A DNA stretch of 64,000 nucleotides from DASRHY01 sp035650275. Lineage in GTDB: Bacteria; Actinomycetota; Actinomycetes; Propionibacteriales; Kribbellaceae. A model generated the notes under the pieces. It did no database searches. It was given only the letters and a program-made list of their open reading frames with translations, and was not told the origin of the DNA. The stretch covers positions 35,730 to 99,729 of the forward strand of contig DASRHY010000069.1 in the NCBI GenBank assembly GCA_035650275.1, written 5' to 3'. Both the position numbers and the translations under genes were made by a program. Positions 44,291 through 52,512 of the stretch are shown piece by piece; within the stretch, counting starts at the first letter, position 1; each line of letters starts with the position of its first letter.

Positions 44291-44319
44291 CCGCTGGTGA
44301 CACCGGTCACGACCAGCGG
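44291..44319 (+). terminator. Hairpin after the STAS gene
   Basis: CCGCTGGT (44291-44298) pairs with ACCAGCGG (44312-44319); inside it GTGAC/GTCAC pairs further. It begins 15 bases after the stop codon and lies upstream of the mutase promoter region. Confidence 0.6.
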
Positions 44320-44340
44320 ACTCACAAGCGCACACGGACC

Positions 44341-44355
44341 TACTCTCGGGTCATG
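44341..44355 (+). promoter_or_regulatory. Possible leaderless mutase start
   Basis: TACTCT (44341-44346) fits a -10 box and lies six bases before the ATG of the mutase gene, which has no Shine-Dalgarno. The -35 is not convincing. Confidence 0.45.
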
Positions 44356-46329
44356 AAGGATCGCCCCTGGGTCATGCGCACGTACGCCGGGCACTCGTCG
44401 GCGGCGGAGTCGAACGCGCTGTTCCGGCGCAACCTCGGCAAGGGCCAGACCGGGCTGTCGGTCGCGTTCGACCTGCCCACCCAGACCGGGTACGACGCGG
44501 ACCACCCGCTGGCTCGCGGTGAGGTCGGCAAGGTCGGCGTACCGGTCTCACACCTGGGCGACATGCGGGCGCTGTTCGACCAGATCCCGCTCGCCGAGAT
44601 GAACACCTCGATGACGATCAACGCCACCGCGATGTGGTTGCTGGCGCTCTACCAGGTGGTCGCCGAAGAACAGGGCGCGTCGCCGCACGACCTGACCGGG
44701 ACCACGCAGAACGACATCGTCAAGGAGTACCTGTCCCGCGGCACGTACGCGTTCCCGCCGGACGCCTCGCTGCGGCTGAGCACCGACCTGATCGCGTACA
44801 CGGTGGCCGAGATGCCGCAGTGGAACCCGATCAACATCTGCAGCTACCACCTGCAGGAGGCGGGCGCGACCCCGGTGCAGGAGCTGGCGTTCGCGCTGTC
44901 CACCGCGATCGCGGTGCTGGACCGGGTCCGCGACGGTGGCCAGGTTCCGCAGGAGCGGTTCGGGGACGTGGTGCAGCGGATCTCGTTCTTCGTGAACGCG
45001 GGTGTGCGCTTCATCGAGGAGACTTGCAAGATGCGGGCCTTCGTCAAGCTCTGGGACGACATCACCCTGAACCGGTACGGCGTGCAGGACCCGAAGCACC
45101 GGCGGCTGCGCTACGGCGTCCAGGTGAACTCGCTCGGCCTGACCGAGGCGCAGCCGGAGAACAACGTGCAGCGGATCGTGCTGGAGATGCTCGGCGTGAC
45201 GCTGTCGAAGAACGCCCGCGCCCGCGCCGTACAGCTGCCGGCCTGGAACGAGGCGCTCGGCCTGCCCCGGCCCTGGGACCAGCAGTGGTCGCTGCGGATG
45301 CAGCAGGTGCTGGCGTTCGAGTCGGACCTGCTCGAGTACGACGACATCTTCGACGGGTCGCACGTCATCGAGGCCAAGGTGGCCGAGCTGGTCGAGGGCG
45401 CTCTGGCCGAGATCGACCGGGTGCAGGCGATGGGTGGTGCGGTCGCGGCGGTCGAGTCCGGGTACCTCAAGCAGGCGCTGGTCGCGTCGCACGCGGAGCG
45501 CCGCCGCCGGATCGAGTCCGGCGAGCAGGTCGTGATCGGCGTCAACGCTTACACGAACACCGAGCCGTCGCCGCTCACCGAGGACCTGGACACGGCGATC
45601 CAGACCGTTGACCCCGCCGCCGAGTCCGCCGCCACCGAGTCGCTCAAGCGCTGGCGGTCCGAGCGCGTCGAGACCGAGGTGGCGGTGGCCTTGGACGCGC
45701 TGCGGGCGGCCGCGAAGGCTGACACCGGCAACCTGATGCCGGCGACGCTGGAGTGCGTACGGCATGGCGCGACCACCGGCGAGTGGGCCGGGGTGCTGCG
45801 CGAGGTGTTCGGCGAGTACCGGGCTCCGACCGGCGTCTCCGGCTCGGTCGGCGTCACCGACGGTGGTGCCGAGATCGCTGCGGTCCGGGCGAAGGTGGAC
45901 GCGACCGCCGACGAGCTCGGCGGGCGGCTGCGGTTCCTGGTCGGCAAGCCTGGGCTGGACGGGCACTCGAACGGCGCCGAGCAGGTCGCGGTCCGGGCCC
46001 GGGACGTCGGGTTCGAGGTGATCTACCAGGGCATCCGGCTCACCCCGGAGCAGATCGTCGCCGCCGCGGTCGCCGAGGACGTGCACTGTGTCGGGCTCTC
46101 GATCCTGTCCGGTTCACACATGGAGCTCGTGCCGCAGGTGGTGGACGGGCTGCGCGCGGCCGGGCTGGACGACGTACCGGTCGTTGTCGGCGGCATCGTT
46201 CCGGACGCCGACGCCCGGGCGCTCCGCGAGGCTGGGGTGGCCGCGGTCTACACGCCGAAGGACTACGACCTGACCGGCATGATGTCCGACATGGTCGACG
46301 TCATCCGTCGCGCGAACGGGCTCGGCTGA
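44353..46329 (+). CDS. meaA: MeaA-type acyl-CoA mutase (ethylmalonyl-CoA mutase-like), adenosylcobalamin-dependent
   Basis: 658 residues carrying catalytic barrel and B12 domain in one chain. RTYAGHSSAAESNALFRRNL and GLSVAFDLPTQTGYD open the barrel; the C-terminal B12 domain has the DxHxxG base-off motif in KPGLDGHSNGAEQV, followed by GLSILSGSHMELV. RTYAGHS rather than RTYAGFS places it nearer MeaA/ethylmalonyl-CoA mutase than methylmalonyl-CoA mutase MutB. That enzyme acts in the ethylmalonyl-CoA pathway with crotonyl-CoA carboxylase/reductase (Ccr); no ccr gene is in the window. The 3' end overlaps the convergent oxidase gene by 29 bases. Confidence 0.9.
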   Translation: MKDRPWVMRTYAGHSSAAESNALFRRNLGKGQTGLSVAFDLPTQTGYDADHPLARGEVGKVGVPVSHLGDMRALFDQIPLAEMNTSMTINATAMWLLALYQVVAEEQGASPHDLTGTTQNDIVKEYLSRGTYAFPPDASLRLSTDLIAYTVAEMPQWNPINICSYHLQEAGATPVQELAFALSTAIAVLDRVRDGGQVPQERFGDVVQRISFFVNAGVRFIEETCKMRAFVKLWDDITLNRYGVQDPKHRRLRYGVQVNSLGLTEAQPENNVQRIVLEMLGVTLSKNARARAVQLPAWNEALGLPRPWDQQWSLRMQQVLAFESDLLEYDDIFDGSHVIEAKVAELVEGALAEIDRVQAMGGAVAAVESGYLKQALVASHAERRRRIESGEQVVIGVNAYTNTEPSPLTEDLDTAIQTVDPAAESAATESLKRWRSERVETEVAVALDALRAAAKADTGNLMPATLECVRHGATTGEWAGVLREVFGEYRAPTGVSGSVGVTDGGAEIAAVRAKVDATADELGGRLRFLVGKPGLDGHSNGAEQVAVRARDVGFEVIYQGIRLTPEQIVAAAVAEDVHCVGLSILSGSHMELVPQVVDGLRAAGLDDVPVVVGGIVPDADARALREAGVAAVYTPKDYDLTGMMSDMVDVIRRANGLG

Positions 46330-47239
46330 CCAGGTCGCGGACCTCGTCGGCGCAGCCCCAGGAGAGCGTGACGCCGGAGCCGCCGTGGCCGTAGCAGTGC
46401 ACGGTCAGCCGGCCGTTCACCTCGGCCGCGTCACAGCGCACCGCGGGCCGGGCCGGCCTGAGCCCGACCCGGTGCCCGATCACCTCCGCCTTGGCCAGCT
46501 TCGGGACCAGGTCGGTCGCGCGCTTCAGAATCGCGTCCGCGGTGACCGGGTCCGGGCTGAGCGTCCAGTCGCCGGGCTGCGAGGTCCCGCCCACGACGAC
46601 GTCGTGCTCGCGCGGTACGACGTAGGTCAGCTCGTCCGGGCCACGGTTCGCGACCAGCCACTCGGACAGGCCGGGCTGCTCGACGTACACGACCTGTCCG
46701 CGGACCGGGCTGAGGCTGGTGTCGCCGGCCATCCGGCGAGAGCCGAGCCCTGTGCAGTTCACCACCACGTCCGCGGAGTTCGGCAGCGCGTGAAGCGCAG
46801 CCCGGGTCAGGGTGCCGCCGGCCGCCTCGAGGCGCTTCACCAGATACGGCAGGTAGTCCGGCATCTCGATCACCGGGGTGGTGAACGACCGCCCGCCGCG
46901 GAAGCCGGGCGCCGGCTCGAGCAGCGACAGCATGTCCGGAACCGCGTCCGCCCACCACGGGTCCGGTTCCGCCTCGGCCAGGTACTCCGCGCCCTCGCGC
47001 ATCCGGACCGACGGTTCGTCCGCGGACAGCCGCAGCAGTTCGTCGTACGTGCGCCGCGCCCAGCGGGCGACCCGGTCCTGCGGCGCGGCGAGGTACGGGT
47101 ACCAGATCGCGGCCGCGACCGCCGAGGTGGTCTCCAGCGGGAGGTCCCGGGCGAGTACGGCGACCTCGTACCCGTCCTCGGCGAGCCGGACCGCGCAGGA
47201 CAGCCCGATCACACCGGCGCCGATGACGATGACCCGCAT
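46301..47239 (-). CDS. D-amino-acid oxidase
   Basis: 312 residues. The FAD-binding VIVIGAGVIGLSCAVRLAEDG is at the N-terminus. Motifs of the DAAO/DASPO group follow: SAVAAAIWYPYLAAP, VVNCTGLGSRRMAGD, RGQVVYVEQPG, VVVGGTSQPGDW, and near the end VGLRPARPAVRCDA with CYGHGGSGVTLSWG. It deaminates D-amino acids to keto acids with release of H2O2. A VanX-type dipeptidase that would release D-Ala is encoded 0.7 kb away. Confidence 0.92.
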   Translation of the reverse strand: MRVIVIGAGVIGLSCAVRLAEDGYEVAVLARDLPLETTSAVAAAIWYPYLAAPQDRVARWARRTYDELLRLSADEPSVRMREGAEYLAEAEPDPWWADAVPDMLSLLEPAPGFRGGRSFTTPVIEMPDYLPYLVKRLEAAGGTLTRAALHALPNSADVVVNCTGLGSRRMAGDTSLSPVRGQVVYVEQPGLSEWLVANRGPDELTYVVPREHDVVVGGTSQPGDWTLSPDPVTADAILKRATDLVPKLAKAEVIGHRVGLRPARPAVRCDAAEVNGRLTVHCYGHGGSGVTLSWGCADEVRDLVSRARSRDG

Positions 47240-47272
47240 CCGTCCATTCTGACGGCTGGCGGGTGATTCCGC

Positions 47273-47836
47273 TCAGGCCACGGGAGCCTTGGCGCGCAGG
47301 ATCGAGACGAACTCGCGCATCCAGGCCGGGTGGTCGGGCCAGGCCCGGGCGGACACCATCAGGCCGTCGACGACCGCCTCGCTGTCGACGAACTCGGCAC
47401 CGGCCGCACGGACGTCGGGCTCCAGCGCCGGGTACGCCGCCGAGCGCCTGCCGTCGAGCAGGCCCGCGGCTGTCAGCGTCAGCGCGCCGTGACACAGGTG
47501 CGCGAGCGGCTTCTGCTCGTCGACGAAGTGCTTGAGGATGCGCTGGCAGTCCGGGTCGTTGCGGATGTACTCGGGAGCCCGCCCGCCGGGTATGACGACC
47601 GCGACGTAGTCGGCCGGGTCGACGTCCGCGAAGGCGAGATCGGCGTCCCAGGTGTGGCCGAGCTTCTCGGTGTAGGTGTCGAAGCCGTCCACGAAGTCGT
47701 GCACGACGAACTGCAGCTTCTTCTTCGTCGGTGCCGCGACGTGTACCTCGTACCCCTCCTCGCGGAGTCGCTGGTACGGGTAGAAGAACTCGAGATCCTC
47801 GGCGGCGTCGCCGGTGATGATCAGCACCTTGGTCAT
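47273..47836 (-). CDS. DJ-1/PfpI family protein
   Basis: 187 residues. The glutamine-amidotransferase-like fold shows ITGDAAEDLEFFYPYQRLRE, VIPGGRAPEYIRND, the nucleophile elbow HLCHGALTLTAAGLL and the acidic partner Glu15-Asp16 region. Family members include proteases, glyoxalases and chaperones, and sequence alone does not decide. It lies 34 bases upstream of the oxidase gene on the same strand, so they may be one transcript; a role in handling reactive carbonyls or oxidative damage near an H2O2-forming enzyme is conceivable. Confidence 0.9.
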   Translation of the reverse strand: MTKVLIITGDAAEDLEFFYPYQRLREEGYEVHVAAPTKKKLQFVVHDFVDGFDTYTEKLGHTWDADLAFADVDPADYVAVVIPGGRAPEYIRNDPDCQRILKHFVDEQKPLAHLCHGALTLTAAGLLDGRRSAAYPALEPDVRAAGAEFVDSEAVVDGLMVSARAWPDHPAWMREFVSILRAKAPVA

Positions 47837-47935
47837 GGATCCGTCCCTCCACTGGTCGGGCTGTCATCTCGAACATTCGTCCGGCGTGGCCCGATGGTCA
47901 ACACCCCAGACAGCTCAGCGGTGCTGGTTGGATGG

Positions 47936-48586
47936 ATGCCCGTGGAGGAGATCGTGCTGATGGGGGACCCACGGGTTGCGGCCGTGCCGGTGAAGGAGAA
48001 CGGTGAGCCGCTGGTCGTCGTACCTGGCCTGCGGGTGTCCGAGCACAAGGCCGATCTCGGGGTGGACCGGACCTATGTACGGGCCGCGGTCGCCGAGCGG
48101 CTGGCCGAGGCGGCGCGGCGGCTGCCCGCGGGGGTCGAGCTGCTGTTCGTGGAGGGGTGGCGGGCGGCACTGGTGCAGCGGCACTACTTCGAGTCGTACC
48201 GCGAGCGGCTGCGGGCGGACGGGATCGCGTCGGAGCCGGCCGAGCTGGACCGGCTGGCCAGCCGGTATGTGGCGCCGCCGCCGCTCGCGCCGCACACCGC
48301 CGGTGCGGCGGTCGACCTCACGCTGTGTACGACGGACGGCGTCGAGCTCGACCTCGGAACCCGGATCAACGCGTCGCCCGAGGAGAGCGACGGCGCCTGC
48401 TACACGGCGGCCACGAACATCAGCGCCGCCGCCACGCGGAACCGGGCCGTGCTCGGTGCGGCGATGACCGCCGCGGGCTTCATGAACTACCCGACCGAGT
48501 GGTGGCACTGGTCGTACGGCGACCGTTACTGGGCCCTGGCAACTGGTGCTTCCGCGGCGATCTACGGCCCCGCGGCGCGGCCCTGA
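47936..48586 (+). CDS. D-alanyl-D-alanine dipeptidase (VanX/DdpX family)
   Basis: About 216 residues of the M15D family. Zinc ligands and catalytic residues: SxHxxGxAxD appears as PHTAGAAVDLTL, and the EWWHW motif holds the third ligand and catalytic Glu. VELLFVEGWRAALVQRHYFE carries the conserved Arg region (here in GWRA). ATG 47936 with GGATGG just upstream is used. Alone, without vanH and vanA, it does not imply vancomycin resistance; recycling of D-Ala-D-Ala is likelier, with the oxidase next door. Confidence 0.88.
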   Translation: MPVEEIVLMGDPRVAAVPVKENGEPLVVVPGLRVSEHKADLGVDRTYVRAAVAERLAEAARRLPAGVELLFVEGWRAALVQRHYFESYRERLRADGIASEPAELDRLASRYVAPPPLAPHTAGAAVDLTLCTTDGVELDLGTRINASPEESDGACYTAATNISAAATRNRAVLGAAMTAAGFMNYPTEWWHWSYGDRYWALATGASAAIYGPAARP

Positions 48587-48681
48587 CGGCAGCGTTGACG
48601 CCGGCGTAACGCGGCCGATCCGTCCCGGCAACACGACCCCGGAATGCTGCTGACCTCGCCACCGGAGGAAGGAAGCAGCGC

Positions 48682-50067
48682 GTGGACCTCTCGAGGGACC
48701 GCCGGTTGTTCGATGAGCTCGACCGCGACCGGGACGGCCGGATCTGGGCCTGGGAGCTGCTCGGCCCGCTGGGCCGTGCCGGGATACTGCCGGGCGACCC
48801 GCGGATCCGGTCCGCGCTCGGCGGCCTGCAGGTCGACCACCAGCCGGTCCAGCTCGATTTCGCGCAGTTCACCGCGATCGCGCACTCCGGCGACGGCCTG
48901 GTCCTGCGCGCGCTCGAGGGCTCGCTCGCGGTGGCGGACTTCCCGGCGCTGACCGCGGATATCGCCCGGATGCACGACGAGGTGCTGCAGGTCACCGACG
49001 GCCGGGTGGCCGACTACATCCCGCGGCTCGCGGAGGTCGACCCGGACCAGCTCGCGATCGCGGTCTGCACGGTGGACGGTCAGCAGTTCTCGGTCGGCAA
49101 CGCGGACGTGCCGTTCTGCGTGCAGTCGGTGACCAAGCCATTCATGTACGCCCTCGCGCTGGAGGAGCACGGTGCGGAGGCCGTGCACCGCAGGGTCGGC
49201 CAGGAGCAGAGCGGCGGTGCCTTCAACGAGCTGGTGCTGAACCCTGCCGGACTGCCGCACAACCCGATGATCAACGCCGGTGCGATGGCGTCGGCATCGC
49301 TGATCCGGCCCGAGCTCCCGCTCGCCGACCGCTACGACCACGTAGCGCGGACCTGGGCCCGTATGACGGCGGCTCGGCCGGGGTTCGACAACGCGACGTA
49401 CCTGTCGGAGCAGGCCACCGGCTACCGCAACTATGCGCTGGCCGACGAGATGCGCAACAAGGGTGTGCTGCCGGCGAGCACCGACCCGCGGCAGGTCGCC
49501 GAGTTCTACTTCCAGAACTGCTCGATCGAGGTGGACGCGTCGATGCTGGCCGCCGCCGCGGGGACTCTGGCCGGCGGCGGCCGGAGCCCCTTCGCCGACG
49601 ACCGGGTGTTCGCACCGGACACGGTCCGCAACACGTTGTCGATGATGTCGACCAGCGGGATGTACGACTACTCCGGCGAGTTCTTCCGCGAGATCGGCCG
49701 GCCGGCGAAGAGCGGGGTGTCGGGTGCGGTGATCCTGGTCGTGCCGGACGTGATGGGGGTCTGTGTCTGGTCGCCGCGGCTGGACGACCGCGGTAACTCG
49801 GTCCGCGGGATCGAGTTCTGCCGGCGGCTCGCCGCGGAGTACAAGCTGCACGTGTTCGACAGCGACAGCGCCAAGCGCGACCTGCGCGGGACCGCTCGCG
49901 AGGTCGGCGCGTCGGCGCGTGACGAGAGCGCCGTGGCCGACGTCGCGCGGCGGGCGCTCGGCGGGCTGCCGGAGCCGGCCGCGGTCCGCGCGGACAGCGG
50001 CCCGCCGCCGTGGCGACCGCGGCAGCAGACGGGCGGCCAGGCGCCAGAGTACGACTGGCCGCGCTGA
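48682..50067 (+). CDS. glsA: Glutaminase with N-terminal EF-hand
   Basis: 461 residues; hydrolyses glutamine to glutamate and ammonia. The serine-lysine dyad lies in FCVQSVTKPFMYALAL, with NPMINAGAM, GYRNYALADEM and MSTSGMYDYSGEF conserved. The N-terminal ~70 residues carry a canonical 12-residue calcium loop DRDRDGRIWAWE with Asp at 1, 3 and 5, Gly at 6, Ile at 8 and Glu at 12. This calcium-hand plus glutaminase layout is longer than the ~310-residue E. coli enzymes. GTG 48682 follows GGAGGAAGG. A dispersed repeat follows its stop directly. Confidence 0.93.
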   Translation: MDLSRDRRLFDELDRDRDGRIWAWELLGPLGRAGILPGDPRIRSALGGLQVDHQPVQLDFAQFTAIAHSGDGLVLRALEGSLAVADFPALTADIARMHDEVLQVTDGRVADYIPRLAEVDPDQLAIAVCTVDGQQFSVGNADVPFCVQSVTKPFMYALALEEHGAEAVHRRVGQEQSGGAFNELVLNPAGLPHNPMINAGAMASASLIRPELPLADRYDHVARTWARMTAARPGFDNATYLSEQATGYRNYALADEMRNKGVLPASTDPRQVAEFYFQNCSIEVDASMLAAAAGTLAGGGRSPFADDRVFAPDTVRNTLSMMSTSGMYDYSGEFFREIGRPAKSGVSGAVILVVPDVMGVCVWSPRLDDRGNSVRGIEFCRRLAAEYKLHVFDSDSAKRDLRGTAREVGASARDESAVADVARRALGGLPEPAAVRADSGPPPWRPRQQTGGQAPEYDWPR

Positions 50068-50121
50068 CCACAAGGGCCCGACGAACGACGACACGCCGGG
50101 TCACAAGGGCCCGATGAACGG
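50066..50121 (+). repeat. Dispersed 33-bp tandem repeat, copy 2
   Basis: Bases 50069-50121 match 27014-27066 at 52 of 53 positions. The element exactly fills the gap between the glutaminase stop (50065-50067) and the convergent glmS stop (50124). The unit CACAAGGGCCCGAYGAACG recurs at a 33-base spacing. Confidence 0.9.
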
Positions 50122-50123
50122 AC

Positions 50124-51941
50124 CTACTCGACGGTGACGGACTTGGCGAGGTTGCGGGGCTTGTCGACGTCGTGGCCGAGGGCAACGGATGCGTGGTAGG
50201 CGAGCAGCTGGAGCGGGATGGTGAGGAGGATGGGGTCCAGCTCGGGCTCGTTCTTCGGTACGACGATCTCGGCCGCGGCCAGGTCGGGGATCTCGACCCG
50301 CGGGTGCGTGACGACGTACAGCGGACCGGACCGTGCCGCGATCTCCTGCAGCGCGCCGATGTTGCGGTCCAGCAGCTCGTCGTCGGGGGTGATCGCGACG
50401 GTCGGTACGTCGGGGGAGATCAGCGCCAGCGGACCATGCTTCAGCTCGCTGGTCTGGTACGCCTCGGCGTGCCGGTACGAGATCTCCTTGAACTTCTGCG
50501 CACCCTCGCGTGCGACCGGGAAGCCCCGGGTGCGGCCGACGAAGAAGAGGCTCTCGTGCTGTGCGAGCCGCTTGGCCGTCTCGGCCAGGGCCTGCTCCTG
50601 CGCCACGATCGCTGCGATCTGATCGGGCAGCTTCTTCAGGCCGTCGATCAGCCGCCGGCCGTCGGCGGGGGAGACGTCGCGGATCCGGCCCAGGTGGATG
50701 CCGAGCATCGCGAACCCGACCGCCATGTTGGTCAGCGCCTTGGTCGACGCCACCGAGACCTCCGGGCCGGCGTGCAGGTAGATGCCGCCGTCCACCGCAC
50801 GGGCGATGCTGGAGCCGACCACGTTCACCAGGCCGATCACCCGGCCGCCCTTGCGCTTCAGCTCCTGGACCGCGACCAGGGTGTCGAGCGTCTCGCCGGA
50901 CTGCGAGACCGCGACGTACAGGGTGTCCCGCTCGACCACGGGGTTGCGGTACCGGAACTCCGACGCGGGCTCGGCGTCGGCCGGGATCCGCGCCACCTCC
51001 TCGATGAACTGCGCGCCCTGCTGGCCGGCGTAGTACGCCGAGCCGCAGCCGAGGATCTTCACCCGGCGGATCTCGCGCGCCTCCCGGGCATCCATGTTCA
51101 GCCCGCCGAGGTGCACGGTGTGGAACCGCTCGTCCAGCCGGCCGCGCAGGCAGCGCTGCACCGCGTCCGGCTGCTCGTGGATCTCCTTGACCATGAAGTG
51201 CTCGTGCTCGCCGCGCAGGTACTCCTCCTCGGACCACTCGACCGTCTCCGCGGTCTTGGTCGTGGCACCGGCGTCGGCGGTGAAGGTCTGGTAGCCGTCG
51301 GCGCGGACGGTGGCGAGCTCGCCGTCGTCGAGGTGCACGACCTGGCGGGTGTAGCGGACCAGCGCGGCGGCGTCGGAGGCGACGTGCATCTCGCGATCGC
51401 CGACGCCGAGGATGATCGGGCTGCCGTTGCGCGCGACGACGATCCGGTCCGGGTGCTCGGTGTCCATCACCGCGATGCCGTAGGTGCCCTCGATCCGGCG
51501 CAGCGCCGCGAGCACCTTGTCCTCCAGCGTTCCGTTGCTCCCGGCAACGAGATGCGCGATCACCTCGGAGTCGGTCTCGGAGCGCAGCTTGACGCCGTCG
51601 GCCTCCAGTGCGGCGCGCAGCGCGCCGGAGTTGTCGATGATGCCGTTGTGCACCACCGCGACCGAGCCGTCCTCGCTCAGGTGCGGGTGCGCGTTGTCCT
51701 TGGTCGGACCGCCGTGGGTGGCCCAGCGGGTGTGCCCGATGCCGACCTTGCCGCCGAACCGCTTCGGCAGCGACGCCTCCAGGTCACGGACCCGCCCGGC
51801 GTCCTTGTGCACCTTGACGTCGCCGGTGCCGAGGACCGCGACACCGGCCGAGTCGTACCCGCGGTACTCCAGCCGCGCCAGCCCGTCCACCAGGATCGTG
51901 GCCGCCGGCTTGGCGCCGACGTACCCGACGATTCCGCACAT
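50124..51941 (-). CDS. glmS: Glutamine-fructose-6-phosphate aminotransferase (isomerizing)
   Basis: 605 residues. The N-terminal nucleophile is Cys2 (MCGIVGYVG), with GHTRWATHG and the glutaminase domain to ~240. Two SIS domains follow (GCGSAYYAGQQGAQFIEE; FVGRTRGFPVAREGAQKFKE), and the end DKPRNLAKSVTVE is the invariant C-terminus. It makes glucosamine-6-phosphate for peptidoglycan. GGAGGGGAAGAGC precedes the ATG. The small gene at 51964 lies upstream on the same strand, 22 bases away. No glmS ribozyme is visible in the short leader. Confidence 0.96.
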   Translation of the reverse strand: MCGIVGYVGAKPAATILVDGLARLEYRGYDSAGVAVLGTGDVKVHKDAGRVRDLEASLPKRFGGKVGIGHTRWATHGGPTKDNAHPHLSEDGSVAVVHNGIIDNSGALRAALEADGVKLRSETDSEVIAHLVAGSNGTLEDKVLAALRRIEGTYGIAVMDTEHPDRIVVARNGSPIILGVGDREMHVASDAAALVRYTRQVVHLDDGELATVRADGYQTFTADAGATTKTAETVEWSEEEYLRGEHEHFMVKEIHEQPDAVQRCLRGRLDERFHTVHLGGLNMDAREAREIRRVKILGCGSAYYAGQQGAQFIEEVARIPADAEPASEFRYRNPVVERDTLYVAVSQSGETLDTLVAVQELKRKGGRVIGLVNVVGSSIARAVDGGIYLHAGPEVSVASTKALTNMAVGFAMLGIHLGRIRDVSPADGRRLIDGLKKLPDQIAAIVAQEQALAETAKRLAQHESLFFVGRTRGFPVAREGAQKFKEISYRHAEAYQTSELKHGPLALISPDVPTVAITPDDELLDRNIGALQEIAARSGPLYVVTHPRVEIPDLAAAEIVVPKNEPELDPILLTIPLQLLAYHASVALGHDVDKPRNLAKSVTVE

Positions 51942-51963
51942 GCTCTTCCCCTCCAGGACTCGT

Positions 51964-52239
51964 TCAGCCGTAGACGATCCGGCGCAGCTGCCGCGTGGTG
52001 AGCTCGGGCGCCCGGACCGGCCGGGTGCGCAGCTCGTCGGCGATGCGCTCGAAGATCGTGTCGTTGCGTACGCCGTGCAGCTGGAGCTCGCGGTGCCGGG
52101 TGCGGACGTACTCCTCGGCCGTGACGGTGAAGTACGCCAGCACGTCCTCGACCACCCGCCGCGCGTCGGCCGCGGGCAGTCCGGTGGTGCGACTGACCTG
52201 GTGGACGAGCTCGTCGTCGGGCGCGTTCTCCTGCCTCAC
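51964..52239 (-). CDS. Small hypothetical helical protein
   Basis: 91 residues, mostly helical and charged (LVHQVSRTTGLPAADARRVV; EEYVRTRHRELQLHGVRNDT; LTTRQLRRIVYG). I recall related short proteins with the ELQLxGVRND and RQLRRIVYG elements in various bacteria but no function. Likely co-transcribed with glmS. Confidence 0.75.
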   Translation of the reverse strand: MRQENAPDDELVHQVSRTTGLPAADARRVVEDVLAYFTVTAEEYVRTRHRELQLHGVRNDTIFERIADELRTRPVRAPELTTRQLRRIVYG

Positions 52240-52512
52240 AGCGTCAACAGTGCACGCCGGCGGTGAGTTTTGCCAAGAATCTGCCCGGAATCGGGCAGAT
52301 CAGTCCGCCTCGGTCACGACAGGGGGTCACCACATGGTTTCAGCCGCTCAGCCCCGGATCTCGGCGGAGCGATCGGGATTTTCGCATAGCCGGGCTCTTG
52401 TGGACCGGCACCGGGCAGCGTACGAAAGTTGCTGCGGGTAGACCCTCGGGGAACGAATCGTGTCGGCCGGCCCGCGCTTCTGGCTGTCTGCCCACCCGAG
52501 GAGGTACTTGCC
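52240..52512 (+). other. Promoter and leader region of the protease gene
   Basis: 273 bases between the divergent small gene and the M4 protease. The GAGGAGGTACTTGCC ribosome binding region ends it. I looked for riboswitch cores and saw none I could support, and no clear -35/-10 pair. Confidence 0.35.

Noticed and set aside
47936..48586. Vancomycin resistance locus
   Set aside because: Only a VanX-family dipeptidase is present; no vanH, vanA or vanRS genes accompany it.
52240..52512. Riboswitch before the secreted protease
   Set aside because: I compared it by eye with c-di-AMP and c-di-GMP aptamer cores and found no conserved core. A covariance search would settle it.
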